Part shown: positions 8,833-17,280 of the stretch, piece by piece
Numbering within the stretch: position 1 is the stretch's first letter
Layout of the letters: the number at the start of each line of letters is the position of its first letter
NCBI RefSeq assembly: GCF_024211275.1
Contig: NZ_JAMLDX010000001.1
Coordinates: 1 to 64,000, forward strand
DNA length: 64,000 nucleotides
Source of the DNA: Sphingomonas tagetis
Lineage (GTDB): Bacteria; Pseudomonadota; Alphaproteobacteria; Sphingomonadales; Sphingomonadaceae
Reading direction: 5' to 3'
Translations under genes and position numbers: made by a program
The notes under the pieces: generated by a model
Database searches by the model: none
What the model was told of the DNA's origin: nothing
The model's input: only the letters and a program-made list of their open reading frames with translations

Positions 8833-9818
8833 GTGGTGGCATTCCCTCCGTATTGGCGGCCGACAAGCCCAAACGCGACAAACGGCCGGTGGCGCTCTTG
8901 CTGCCCCTGAGCGGCTCGCGCGCCGCGCTGGGCCTTAGCATGCGGCAGGCGGCGTTGCTCGCGGATTCTGGCCCGGAAATCACCGCTTACGACACCGGCG
9001 GTACTGCCGCGGGTGCCGCGCTGGCGGCGCAGAATGCGCTGAAAGCGAAGGCGGCGATGATCCTCGGACCGGTGACCGCCGAGGAAGCCAGCGCGGTTAC
9101 GGCGCAGGCCGCTGGCCGCGTGCCGGTGATCGCGTTCAGCAACAACGCCGTGGTGCGTGCGCCCGGCACCTTCATCTTCGGCATCACCCCCAGTCAGGTG
9201 ACCAGCGCGATCCTGCGCTACGCCCGCTCGCGCGGCGTGCGCAACGTCGTGGTGATCGACGACACCAGTCCGTGGAGCGCCGCCGCGGCGCTGGCGGCGG
9301 GCCGCATTCAGGGCGAGATCGGCATCGACGTGCGCGTGGTCACGGTCACCCCCGGCCAGCCGCTCCCGTCAGCAGGCGACGCGCCCGACGCGGTGCTGTT
9401 GCCCGGCAGTGGTGAGGCGGTGCTCGCCGCCGCGCGCAATCTCAAGGCGACCGGCATCCAGCTGCTCGGCACGGTGCAGGCGCTCGACCATCGCCCGGCT
9501 GCGCTCGAAGCGCTCGACGACGCGTGGATCGCCAGCCCCGATCCGGCGGCGTTCGGCAAGTTTGCCGGCGAGTTTCGTGCGCGTCACGGCGGCGATCCCG
9601 GTGCGCTGGCCGCGCTCGCCTATGACGCCGGCGCGATCGTCAAGGTGCTGCGCGAGAAGGGCGCGCTGGGGCTGGCGGGCTTGCTCGCCGAAACCAGCTA
9701 CACCTGCATCACCGGCAACGCGCGCTTCCGCACCGATGGTAGCGTCGCGCGTGAACTCGCGATCCTCGTCGCCAGCCCCGAGGGCTACAAGCCGGTGGCG
9801 GTGAGCCAGGGGGCATGA
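8763..9818 (+). CDS. LpoA/penicillin-binding-protein-activator-like periplasmic binding protein
   Basis: The 351-residue protein is a periplasmic-binding-fold protein of the type I (Leu/Ile/Val-binding or LpoA C-domain) kind. It starts with a twin-arginine-like signal (FPRRTLLRSG, then a hydrophobic run), followed by VALLLPLSGSRAALGLSMRQ, the usual opening of this fold, and ALAALAYDAG near the end. Start is GTG 8763, inside the oppositely oriented gspN. It lies between gspF and gspJ with a four-base overlap to gspJ, so it is co-translated with secretion genes. LpoA proteins activate peptidoglycan synthases; a role in opening the cell wall for the secretion machine is an inference. A solute-binding protein of an ABC importer is the alternative, but no permease genes are nearby. 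Confidence 0.75.
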   Translation: MPTTTPVFPRRTLLRSGLLLPLACGGIPSVLAADKPKRDKRPVALLLPLSGSRAALGLSMRQAALLADSGPEITAYDTGGTAAGAALAAQNALKAKAAMILGPVTAEEASAVTAQAAGRVPVIAFSNNAVVRAPGTFIFGITPSQVTSAILRYARSRGVRNVVVIDDTSPWSAAAALAAGRIQGEIGIDVRVVTVTPGQPLPSAGDAPDAVLLPGSGEAVLAAARNLKATGIQLLGTVQALDHRPAALEALDDAWIASPDPAAFGKFAGEFRARHGGDPGALAALAYDAGAIVKVLREKGALGLAGLLAETSYTCITGNARFRTDGSVARELAILVASPEGYKPVAVSQGA

Positions 9819-10351
9819 ATCCGCCCGAGGGTGAGCAGGGGTTTACGCTCCTCGAACTCATCATCTCGCTGGGACTGTTCGCCCTGATCGCGGTCGCCGG
9901 CCTCGGCCTGCTCGATAGCGTCCTCAATGTGCAGGGCCGCACCGAGGCGCGCTTGAGCCGTCTCGCCGATCTGCAGCGCGCGATGTTCGTTATCCAGAGC
10001 GACCTCGATCAGGTCACGCGCGGCGAGATTTCGGGCGGCGGCAACACCGTCGCGTTCACGCGCGTCGCTGGCGGGGTCGGCGGGCCGGCGGTGGCGGTCA
10101 GCTATGGCGAGGCGGGCGGCACGCTCGTCCGCTCGGCGCCGCAGCCGCAACTGCTGCTGCAGGGCGTTACCGGCACACGCTGGCGGTTTCGCGACGGCGA
10201 CGCCTGGATCGACCGCTGGCCGCCCGACGACGAACGCAAGGGCGAGTGGCCGCGCGCGGTCTCGGTCGAACTGCAAGTCGCGGGGCAGGGGCCGCAAGGC
10301 ACACTCCGCCGCATCGTCGTGCTGCCGGTGCAGCCCAGGGAAACGCCATGA
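9815..10351 (+). CDS. gspJ: Type II secretion minor pseudopilin GspJ
   Basis: GspJ is a minor pseudopilin of the tip complex. The prepilin motif EGEQG|FTLLELIISLGLFAL is near the N terminus (leader of nine residues, Glu at +5). The 178-residue length and the C-terminal region (WIDRWPPDDERKGEWPRAVS) fit GspJ. The ATG overlaps the preceding LpoA-like gene by four bases, and its stop overlaps the gspK start (ATGA). Separation of J-K from H-I onto the other strand is a feature of this locus. Confidence 0.92.
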   Translation: MNPPEGEQGFTLLELIISLGLFALIAVAGLGLLDSVLNVQGRTEARLSRLADLQRAMFVIQSDLDQVTRGEISGGGNTVAFTRVAGGVGGPAVAVSYGEAGGTLVRSAPQPQLLLQGVTGTRWRFRDGDAWIDRWPPDDERKGEWPRAVSVELQVAGQGPQGTLRRIVVLPVQPRETP

Positions 10352-11217
10352 AGCCGCGCGACGACGAGCAGGGCATGATCCTGGTCAATGTCCTGATGTT
10401 CGTCGCCATCGCCAGCGGCCTGGTGCTGCTGATGATCAGCCGCGAAGAGCTGGCGCTCGACCGGTCGCTGCGCGGGCGCGAGGCGGCGCGGGCGGCGGCG
10501 ATCGTGCGTGGCGGCGAGCTGGCGGCGATCACCGCGCTTCGCCGCGACGCGATCGAGGCGCCCGATGTCGATCACGCTGCCGAGCCCTGGGCCGGGATTG
10601 GTGCAAAGGGCGCGGCGATCGACGGCGGCAGCTTCGACCTCGCGGTCAGCGACGCCGAGGGTCGCTTCAACGTCAATTCGCTGCGCAGCGGCGCGGTCGA
10701 TCCGGTGGTGCTGTTCCAGAAGCTCGCCGCCATCGCCGGTCTCACCGAACAGCAGACGACCGACGCCATCGCCTATGTCCGCGCGATGGGACCGGTCAGC
10801 GACACGCGCCCGATCCGCTTGCTCCCCGGCGCCGATCGAAATGCCGTCGCGCGGCTCGAACGCATGGTCACCGCGCTCCCCGGCACCACCGCGGTCAACC
10901 TCAATGCCGCCGATCAGGAGTTGCTGACGCTGCTGTTCGATGATCGGGTGATCGCCGAGCGGCTGGTTGCGCTGCGCAAACGCAACGGCCAGATCACCCT
11001 GCGCGATCTGTCCGATCAGAAGGTCACGCAACCGCCCGGCACCTCGTTCCGCTCCAACACCTTCTGGGTCCGCGTGCGCGCGACGATTGGCGGCACGGTG
11101 CAGGATGGCGCGACGCTGATCCAGCGCCGCCGTATCGACGAGCGCACGGTCGAGGTCGTTCCCGTGGCGCGCTGGCGCAATGCCGCTGTTCCGCCCGAGG
11201 CACCCGCGATACAGTAA
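10348..11217 (+). CDS. gspK: Type II secretion minor pseudopilin GspK
   Basis: GspK caps the pseudopilus tip. The 289-residue protein has a short leader (MKPRDDEQG|MILVNVLMFV); like other GspK proteins it lacks the Glu at +5 seen in the other pseudopilins. The large soluble insert contains the helix-hairpin-helix-like elements of the family (DAEGRFNVNSL; AVNLNAADQELLTLLF). The ATG at 10348 is preferred because it overlaps the gspJ stop and places the prepilin site at residue 9. It ends the rightward arm; no prepilin peptidase gene (gspO) is seen in the window. Confidence 0.92.
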   Translation: MKPRDDEQGMILVNVLMFVAIASGLVLLMISREELALDRSLRGREAARAAAIVRGGELAAITALRRDAIEAPDVDHAAEPWAGIGAKGAAIDGGSFDLAVSDAEGRFNVNSLRSGAVDPVVLFQKLAAIAGLTEQQTTDAIAYVRAMGPVSDTRPIRLLPGADRNAVARLERMVTALPGTTAVNLNAADQELLTLLFDDRVIAERLVALRKRNGQITLRDLSDQKVTQPPGTSFRSNTFWVRVRATIGGTVQDGATLIQRRRIDERTVEVVPVARWRNAAVPPEAPAIQ

Positions 11218-11243
11218 CACGCGATACCTTCGAGGAGATTCGC

Positions 11244-11510
11244 ATGTTCGACCGCTTGTTCCTCCGCCACCCGCGCGAGGTGGGGGAGAGCTATGGCGAG
11301 CATTTCGCAACCGCCGCGGGCTTTGGCGCGTACATGGTCGTCGGCGGCCTCGCCTGCATCGTCCATGCGGTCGTGCCGTCGCTGTTCGTGCGCACCGCCA
11401 GCGACACGGTCAAATCGCTCTACGGCCGGATGAAAGCGCGCCAGCCTGCCTTCGCCGAACGTCCGCCCGCCTTCACCGAACCGGAGTGGCAGCTCGAATA
11501 CGAGATTTGA
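11244..11510 (+). CDS. DUF6356 family small membrane protein
   Basis: An 88-residue protein with a strong ribosome-binding site (GAGGAGA) seven bases before the ATG. It begins MFDRLFLRHPREVGESYGEH, then has one membrane segment around residues 26-48 (FGAYMVVGGLACIVHAVVPS), and a polar tail ending WQLEYEI. I recognise it as the type of protein labelled DUF6356 in sphingomonads; no function is known to me. It sits 26 bases after gspK and five bases before the FAD-dependent gene, which suggests joint transcription with the latter. Confidence 0.75.
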   Translation: MFDRLFLRHPREVGESYGEHFATAAGFGAYMVVGGLACIVHAVVPSLFVRTASDTVKSLYGRMKARQPAFAERPPAFTEPEWQLEYEI

Positions 11511-11514
11511 TCGC

Positions 11515-12873
11515 ATGGCAGGCATCGAGCATGTCGCGATCGTCGGCGCGGGCTTTTCGGGCACGCTCCAGGCTATCAACCTGCTGCGCCACGACGGCCC
11601 GCGCGCGACGCTGATCGAACGTGGCGGTCGCGCCGGCGAGGGGCTTGCTTATGGCGCAGCGCACCCGAGCCATGTGCTCAACGTCCGCGCCGGCAATATG
11701 AGCGCCTTTCCCGACGATCCGGGTCATTTCGCGCGCTGGCTCGAAGGACGCGGCGTGACCAATGCCGCGTCGTCCTTCGCCTCGCGCGTTACATATGGCG
11801 AATATCTGCGCGAGATGCTCGACGCCGCCATTGCGTCGAGCGGCGGGCGGCTGACGGTGAGCTATGGCGAGGTCGTCGATGCGGTCGAGCAGGGCGAGGG
11901 CGTCGCGCTCGCCTTTGCCGATGGCGGGGTGCTGGAGGCGGACGCTGCCGTGCTTGCGGTCGGCAACTTGCCACCGCACGACCCGCCGGGCCTCAATCCC
12001 GATGCGCTGCCCGGCGATCTCTACAAGGGCGACCCCTGGGCGTCGGACGTCGCCGACGGCTTGAACGCCGACGATACGGTGCTGGTGGTCGGAACCGGGC
12101 TGACGATGGTCGATGTCGCGCTGATGCTCGAGGCCAGAGGATTTGCCGGGCGGATCATCGCGCTGTCGCGGCGCGGCCTGCTGCCCCGCCGGCATGAGCC
12201 GGCGGCGGACTGGGCGAGGATCGAGGAACGTCCGGCGACAACCGCTTCGGCGCTGGTCCGCAAGGTGCGCGTCCGCGCCCAGACGATCGGCTGGCGCAAC
12301 GCGGTCGACGAACTGCGTCCCTTCACTCAACCGATGTGGGCCAATGCCAGCGAGGCGGAGCGTGCGCGCTTTTTGCGCCACCTGCGGCCGTGGTGGGACG
12401 TCCACCGCCACCGCCTCGCGCCCGAGGTCGCCGACCGGCTGGCGGCGATGCAGTCGCGCGGGCAACTCGACGTGATCGCCGGCAAGACGCTGGCGTTCGT
12501 TCCAGGCGAGCGCGGCGTTGACGTAAGCTGGCGTCCGCGCGGCGAGCGCTCGGCACAGGCGATGACCGTGCGGCGAATCGTCAACTGCACCGGCCCGCTC
12601 GGCGACCTTGCCCGCACCACCGATCCGCTGCTCGCCGCGCTGCGCGGCCGCGGCGCGATCCGCCCAGACGCCGCGCATCTCGGCATCGACGTCAACGGCG
12701 TCGGTCAGGTGATCGGTTCAGCAGGGCAGCCAAGCGACCGGCTCTACGCCATCGGCCCGATGACGCGCGGCGCGTTCTGGGAGATCGTCGCGGTCCCCGA
12801 CATCCGCCGCCAGACCTGGGACGTGGCGCGGCGGCTGTCCAACGCGCAATGGGTCGGCGGCGAGGGGCTCTAG
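11515..12873 (+). CDS. FAD/NAD(P)-binding protein (FAD-dependent oxidoreductase-like)
   Basis: The 452-residue protein opens with a Rossmann dinucleotide motif (VAIVGAGFSGTLQAINLL) followed by GEGLAYGAAHPSHVLNVRA, the signature of the NAD(P)-binding family that includes HpyO-like urate hydroxylases. A second nucleotide motif (VLVVGTGLTMVDVAL) near residue 190 gives the two-dinucleotide layout of FAD monooxygenase-like proteins. Substrate cannot be read from sequence. It follows the DUF6356 gene by four bases and is convergent with the GntR regulator gene 24 bases downstream. Confidence 0.8.
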   Translation: MAGIEHVAIVGAGFSGTLQAINLLRHDGPRATLIERGGRAGEGLAYGAAHPSHVLNVRAGNMSAFPDDPGHFARWLEGRGVTNAASSFASRVTYGEYLREMLDAAIASSGGRLTVSYGEVVDAVEQGEGVALAFADGGVLEADAAVLAVGNLPPHDPPGLNPDALPGDLYKGDPWASDVADGLNADDTVLVVGTGLTMVDVALMLEARGFAGRIIALSRRGLLPRRHEPAADWARIEERPATTASALVRKVRVRAQTIGWRNAVDELRPFTQPMWANASEAERARFLRHLRPWWDVHRHRLAPEVADRLAAMQSRGQLDVIAGKTLAFVPGERGVDVSWRPRGERSAQAMTVRRIVNCTGPLGDLARTTDPLLAALRGRGAIRPDAAHLGIDVNGVGQVIGSAGQPSDRLYAIGPMTRGAFWEIVAVPDIRRQTWDVARRLSNAQWVGGEGL

Positions 12874-12897
12874 CGGGACAAACCCGAACGGATGTTG

Positions 12898-13605
12898 CTA
12901 CCGGTCCTTGAGCAACGCCCCGACCGAGGCGTCGAAATGCCCGGTCATCGCATCCAATGCCGCCTGCGGATCGCGCGCGCTGATCGCGTCGGCGAGCGCA
13001 CGATGGTTGACGATGATCGAGTGGCGCTGTTCCTCGGTCGTCCGCGTCTTCCACGCCTCGGGCACGGCGACCTGCATCAGCGGCTCGAACGAGCGGACGA
13101 TCGCGACGAACAGCGGGTTGCCGCTCGCCTCCGCGATCAGCGTGTGCAGCGCGATGTCGTGGTCGGTCGGCGAGTGGTCGTCGACCTCGTCGGCCATCCT
13201 GTCGACCAGCGCGTGGATCGCGGCGGCCTGCGCATCGGTGCGGTTTTCCGCGGCGAGCGCGATCGTGCGCAATTCGATCGTGCGGCGCACGTCCCACACA
13301 TCCGCGACGCTGATCTGCGCGGTCGAAACACCGTGATCGAGCGAGGCGGCGAACACCGACCCGTCGATCGCGGCGACGCGCGGCTTGCGGCCGTTGCCGA
13401 CGTCGATCATGCGCAACGCCGCGAGCGCACCGAACGCCTCGCGCATCACTGCACGGCTGACGCCCAATTCGCCTGCGAAATGGCCTTCGCCGGGCAACGT
13501 GTCGCCGACCCGCAGCCGCGAATCGCGGATATGCGCGGTGACTGCGTCCATCGCCTGCTGGACGAGCGAGGGGCCCCCGCCGTTTATCACTCCGTTAACG
13601 CTCAT
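12898..13605 (-). CDS. GntR-family (FadR/FCD type) transcriptional regulator
   Basis: The 235-residue protein has an N-terminal winged helix (about residues 10-75, with LPGEGHFAGELGVSRAVMRE) and a C-terminal FCD ligand-binding domain holding the metal-site histidines (DHDIALHTLI, NHRALADAI, GHFDASV). Such proteins are usually repressors relieved by a carboxylic acid. The ATG at 13605 overlaps the stop of the AraC-family gene by four bases, so the two regulators are co-translated. With the adjacent receptor, transporter and dehydrogenase genes it is a likely local regulator; the shared operators at 14.4 and 19.6 kb are candidate targets of it or of its AraC partner. Confidence 0.88.
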   Translation of the reverse strand: MSVNGVINGGGPSLVQQAMDAVTAHIRDSRLRVGDTLPGEGHFAGELGVSRAVMREAFGALAALRMIDVGNGRKPRVAAIDGSVFAASLDHGVSTAQISVADVWDVRRTIELRTIALAAENRTDAQAAAIHALVDRMADEVDDHSPTDHDIALHTLIAEASGNPLFVAIVRSFEPLMQVAVPEAWKTRTTEEQRHSIIVNHRALADAISARDPQAALDAMTGHFDASVGALLKDR

Positions 13606-14378
13606 GCTGCGCGACGAATCGCCCGGAAATCGCTCGGTGACAAGCCGAATCGGCGGCCGAACGCACGCGTGAAACTCGCATTGTTGAGGTAGCCGCTGGC
13701 ATAGCCGATGCTCGACACCGGCAGGTCGGTGGTCAGCAACTTGGCCTGCGCCTCGGCCAGCCGCCGCTCGGCCAGCGCCTCGCTGATCGTGCAGCCATAA
13801 AGGTCGCGAAAACCGCGCGTCAGCTTGGCGCGGTTGATGCCGCAGGCGCGCGCGATCCAGTCGAGCGTCAGCTTTTCGCTCCACTGCCGGTCGACCATGC
13901 CGCGCGCCGCGACGATGGCGCGCGTATCGCGCTCGCTCAGCACGCCGTCACCGGCAAACGGCACCAGCGAACCGGCGTTGAGCGCCTCGACGGTCTCGCA
14001 CAGCAATTCCAGGCTCTTGGCAAAGCGGTAGGTGATCAGCGCATCGCCGCTCCGCCCGGCATCGGCGACACGCATCAGGATCGCGGCCAGCTCGTGCGAA
14101 ACGTGGAAGGTGTCGCCGTCCATGCCCTCGGCGGTCCAGCCATAGAGCCGTTCGACCGCGCGGCGCGCCACCACCAGCAGCGACGTGTCGTCGGCGCCAG
14201 CCATCTCCAGCAGCATCGGCACCGCGGGGCGGGCGAACACGCGCAGCGTCGCGCCCTCGGCGCCCAGCGCATAGGCGAACAATACCGGATCGGGCGGCAG
14301 CACATCGGCGCTCACGGCGACCGGGCCGATCAGCACGGTCATCTCGGGCGAGCCGATAATGATGGCAGGGTTCTGCAT
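13602..14378 (-). CDS. AraC-family transcriptional regulator
   Basis: The 258-residue protein carries the two-helix-turn-helix AraC domain at its C terminus (LTLDWIARACGINRAKLTRG, then ISEALAERRLAEAQ and SSIGYASGYLNNASFTRAFG). The N-terminal 150 residues form a possible sensor domain without a recognisable fold. A GGAGGAGAGG ribosome-binding site precedes the ATG. The gene is first in a two-gene operon with the GntR regulator. Upstream, at 14408-14446, is a double palindromic operator also found before the TonB receptor gene, so autoregulation and control of the uptake genes are likely. The stacking of an AraC and a GntR regulator in one operon is uncommon. Confidence 0.88.
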   Translation of the reverse strand: MQNPAIIIGSPEMTVLIGPVAVSADVLPPDPVLFAYALGAEGATLRVFARPAVPMLLEMAGADDTSLLVVARRAVERLYGWTAEGMDGDTFHVSHELAAILMRVADAGRSGDALITYRFAKSLELLCETVEALNAGSLVPFAGDGVLSERDTRAIVAARGMVDRQWSEKLTLDWIARACGINRAKLTRGFRDLYGCTISEALAERRLAEAQAKLLTTDLPVSSIGYASGYLNNASFTRAFGRRFGLSPSDFRAIRRAA

Positions 14379-14407
14379 GACCTCTCCTCCTCTTTCGAAG
14401 GAGCATG

Positions 14408-14446
14408 ACCTTTCAGATAGCTTGAGTCAATAGCTATCAGATAGGT
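14408..14446. promoter_or_regulatory. Double operator upstream of the AraC-GntR operon
   Basis: Two 11-base near-palindromes, CTTTCAGATAG (14410-14420) and CTATCAGATAG (14434-14444), spaced 24 bases centre to centre, lie just upstream of the AraC gene and overlap the 3' end of the MFS gene. The same pair, with 17-base spacing, occurs at 19619-19650. Pattern: CTATC-N-GATAG. Which of the two local regulators binds it cannot be told from sequence. Confidence 0.65.
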
Positions 14447-15714
14447 TCGGCGATGGCGGACTCCGGTGCGGTGCGCATCGCCTGCCAGAACGCGGCGACC
14501 GACGCCCCGCTGACGACCACCCCGACCATCGCCAGCGCCTCCGCCAGATGCCGCTCGCCGCCCATCCAGTCGCTCACCGCCGCGACCAATGTCGGCGCGA
14601 TGCCGAAGCCGATCAGCCCGGCAACCGCGATGAACGCACCGATGCAGAGGCCACGAAGCTCGTTGGGCAGCAGCACTGTCAGCGCGACCGAAACGACGAG
14701 GCCCGTCACCGTCCCACCCAACATCAGCGCGCCCAGCGCGACGGCGAAGCCGGTCACATCGGGAATGATCGGGAACAAAGCCGCCGGAACGCCTGCCACC
14801 GCCGCGATCACTGCGCCGATCAGGATGCCGCCGCGACGCCCGCTCTTCTGTCCCCAATCGGCCGCGATCCCGCCCAGCACCGCGCCGGCGAGGCCGGTGA
14901 GCAGGATCAGTGCGCCCATCCACCCCGCGAACTCGCTCGGCGTCAGGCCATGGTTGCGGGTCAGCACCGGCGCCGCCCACACCATCGCGGCGTTATCCGC
15001 CATCACCACGCTGACCTGCCCGGCGAACAGCGGGATCAGGAAGCGGCGGCGCGACCACAGTTCGGCGGTGACGACGCGGAAGGGTGGTCTGGCCTGCGCC
15101 GAAGCAATCTCGTGCCGCGGCGGCTCGCGCAACAGCAGCAGCGGAAGCGACAGCGCGAGGCTCAGCAACGCCAGCACCGCATGCGTGCTGCGCCACGGGC
15201 TCAGCCCGAACACGGTCGTGCCGTGGCCGATGAACCAGCCGATCAGCCAGCCGCTCACCGCGAACCCGCCGGCGATCCCGATCGTCTTGCCCAGCGATGT
15301 CATCAGCGCCGCCCGCCCGCGATGCTCGGGAACGACCAGATCCGCGCCGAGCGACAAAGCGGCGGTGAGCGACCCGGTCGCGCCGATCGCGGTCAGCATC
15401 CGCGCCATGAACAGGATGTTGGCATCGGGCGCGGCGGCGGTCAGCGCCGTTCCCGCGGTCCACACCAGCGCCAGCAGGATCATCAGCCGCACGCGGTTGG
15501 CGCGGTCGACGAGGATGCCGATCGGCACCGACAGCAGCACCATCGGGATCGCCGCCGACACGCCCTGCACCAGGCTCAGCGCATAGTCGCTCAGCCCCAG
15601 CTCGGCCTTGGCGGCCTCCTGCACCGTGCCGAACGATCCCATCGCGGTAAAGCCCACCGCCATCGCCAGCGACAAGGCGAGCAGGGCAGGCACCGAGTGG
15701 GAGAAGGCTGGCAC
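14437..15714 (-). CDS. MFS transporter
   Basis: A 12-helix major facilitator protein. The A-loop-like motif GILVDRANRVRLM follows the second helix, and LGGIAADWGQKSGRR sits at the central loop-equivalent in the second half. The frame remains open upstream through a palindromic repeat to an ATG at 15807; the GTG at 15714 (MPAFSHSVPALLALS) is preferred because it starts immediately before the first helix and outside the repeat, giving 425 residues. It follows the FAD-linked dehydrogenase gene and precedes the regulator pair, so it probably moves the substrate or a breakdown product of this cluster. The stop region overlaps the downstream operator. Confidence 0.85.
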   Translation of the reverse strand: MPAFSHSVPALLALSLAMAVGFTAMGSFGTVQEAAKAELGLSDYALSLVQGVSAAIPMVLLSVPIGILVDRANRVRLMILLALVWTAGTALTAAAPDANILFMARMLTAIGATGSLTAALSLGADLVVPEHRGRAALMTSLGKTIGIAGGFAVSGWLIGWFIGHGTTVFGLSPWRSTHAVLALLSLALSLPLLLLREPPRHEIASAQARPPFRVVTAELWSRRRFLIPLFAGQVSVVMADNAAMVWAAPVLTRNHGLTPSEFAGWMGALILLTGLAGAVLGGIAADWGQKSGRRGGILIGAVIAAVAGVPAALFPIIPDVTGFAVALGALMLGGTVTGLVVSVALTVLLPNELRGLCIGAFIAVAGLIGFGIAPTLVAAVSDWMGGERHLAEALAMVGVVVSGASVAAFWQAMRTAPESAIAEPI

Positions 15715-15721
15715 TTGTGAT

Positions 15722-15832
15722 AGCCCCTCCCCTTCAGGGGAGAGGTTGGGGTGGGGGCTATCCACGCGCATCACGGTCTCGATGAGACGGCTACGCCCCA
15801 CCCCCAACCCCTCCCCTGAAGGGGAGGGGCTT
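15722..15832. repeat. Intergenic palindromic repeat
   Basis: Two arms of about 40 bases (15722-15765 and 15790-15832) are nearly perfect reverse complements, rich in CCCCTCCCC and containing CTTCAGGGGA; the loop is about 25 bases. It lies between the FAD-linked dehydrogenase and the MFS gene. It is a folding element of the kind dispersed in many proteobacterial genomes; it may modulate expression of the downstream transporter. Confidence 0.85.
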
Positions 15833-15853
15833 GATGATGCCCTTTCGGCTTCA

Positions 15854-17257
15854 TCACAGCTGGAAGATCTTGCCGGGGTTGAACAGATTCTCCGGATCGA
15901 GCGCGCGCTTGATCGCGCGCATCAGATCGACCGCGTCGCCCAGTTCCTCGACCAGCCAGTCCTGCTTGCCGATGCCGATGCCATGCTCGCCGGTGCAGGT
16001 GCCGTCCATCGCCAACGCGCGCTCGACCAGCCGCGCGTTGATCGCCTCGACCTCGACCATTTCCTCGGGCGCGTTGGGGTCGATCGAGAAGACGACGTGG
16101 AAATTGCCGTCGCCGACATGCCCCAGGATCGTCGCCGGGATCGCCGACTTGGCGAGGTCGGCATGCGTCTCCTCGATACATTCGGCCAGCCGGCTGATCG
16201 GCACGCACACGTCGGTCGCCCAGCCGATCGCGCCGCTGCGCAGATTGACCGCGGCATAATAGGCCTCGTGCCGCGCCTTCCACAGCTTCGAGCGTTCTTC
16301 GGGCAGATTAGACCAGGCGAACTCCCCGCTGCCATTTTCCGCCGACAGCATCTTCACCATCTCGACCTGCTCGCCGACCTGCAGCGGGCTGCCGTGGAAC
16401 TCGAAGAACAGGGTGGTCAGCTCGGGATAGTCGAGCTTCGACCATTTGTTGCACGCGCGCATCTGCATCGCGTCGAGGATTTCGACGCGGGCCAGCGGAA
16501 TGCCGAGCTGGATCGACTGGACGACGGTATCGACCGCGCCCTTGAGGCTGTCGAAGCCGCACACCGCCGCGCTGATCTGCTCGGGGATCGGATGCAGCCG
16601 CAGCGTCACTTCGACCACGATGCCGAGCGTGCCTTCGGATCCGACGAACAGCCGGGTGAGGTCATAGCCCGCCGCCGACTTGCGCGCGCGGCGGCTGGTG
16701 CGGATCACGCGGCCATCGGGCGTCACCACCTTCAGCCCCAGCACCGCCTCGCGCATCGTGCCATAGCGCACCGCGTTGGTGCCGCTCGCACGAGTCGAGG
16801 TCATGCCGCCGATCGTGGCATTGGCGCCGGGATCGATCGGGAAGAACAGCCCCTGATCGCGAAGATGTTCATTGAGCTGCTCGCGCCGCACGCCGGGCTC
16901 GACCACGCAGTCGAAATCCTCGCTGTTCACCGCGAGGATGCGGTTCATTTCGCTGAGATCGAGGCTGACCCCGCCATGGATCGGCGTGGCATTGCCCTCG
17001 ATCGAGGTACCCGCGCCGTATGGCGTCACCGGCACCTTCGCTTCGCGGCACAGGTTCACCGCGTCGATCACATCCTCGACCGAGCGCGCGAACACCACCG
17101 CGTCGGGCAGCATCGTCTCGAAATGCGTCTCGCTCGCGCCATGTTGGGCGCGGATCGCCTCGCCGGTCTGGAGTTGCGCGCCGAACCGGTCCTCGAGCCG
17201 GGCGCGGAAGCCCGGCTCGAGGTTGGACGGTTTGAAGGCTGCGGGATCGGAGTGCAT
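15854..17257 (-). CDS. FAD-linked oxidase, D-lactate dehydrogenase (cytochrome) / glycolate oxidase GlcD type
   Basis: The 467-residue protein belongs to the FAD-binding 4 / FAD-oxidase C family that oxidises 2-hydroxy acids. Visible are the PP-loop region (VPVTPYGAGTSIEGNATP, about residues 76-93), the FAD-binding stretch (DPGANATIGGMTSTRASGTN, about 142-161), and the C-terminal catalytic region with HVGDGNFHVVF and GTCTGEHGIGIGKQ. The single-gene layout without glcE/glcF neighbours favours the Dld/LDHD type over the GlcDEF complex. It lies 23 bases after the TonB receptor gene and upstream of the MFS gene, suggesting that a 2-hydroxy acid is made or imported by this cluster. Confidence 0.88.
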   Translation of the reverse strand: MHSDPAAFKPSNLEPGFRARLEDRFGAQLQTGEAIRAQHGASETHFETMLPDAVVFARSVEDVIDAVNLCREAKVPVTPYGAGTSIEGNATPIHGGVSLDLSEMNRILAVNSEDFDCVVEPGVRREQLNEHLRDQGLFFPIDPGANATIGGMTSTRASGTNAVRYGTMREAVLGLKVVTPDGRVIRTSRRARKSAAGYDLTRLFVGSEGTLGIVVEVTLRLHPIPEQISAAVCGFDSLKGAVDTVVQSIQLGIPLARVEILDAMQMRACNKWSKLDYPELTTLFFEFHGSPLQVGEQVEMVKMLSAENGSGEFAWSNLPEERSKLWKARHEAYYAAVNLRSGAIGWATDVCVPISRLAECIEETHADLAKSAIPATILGHVGDGNFHVVFSIDPNAPEEMVEVEAINARLVERALAMDGTCTGEHGIGIGKQDWLVEELGDAVDLMRAIKRALDPENLFNPGKIFQL

Positions 17258-17280
17258 GTCGCGTCCCCCCTGCGTCCGGA

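Noticed and set aside
15808..15850. Rho-independent terminator at the dehydrogenase/MFS junction
   Set aside because: The palindrome is too long, lacks a T tract in the transcription direction and resembles other dispersed repeats.
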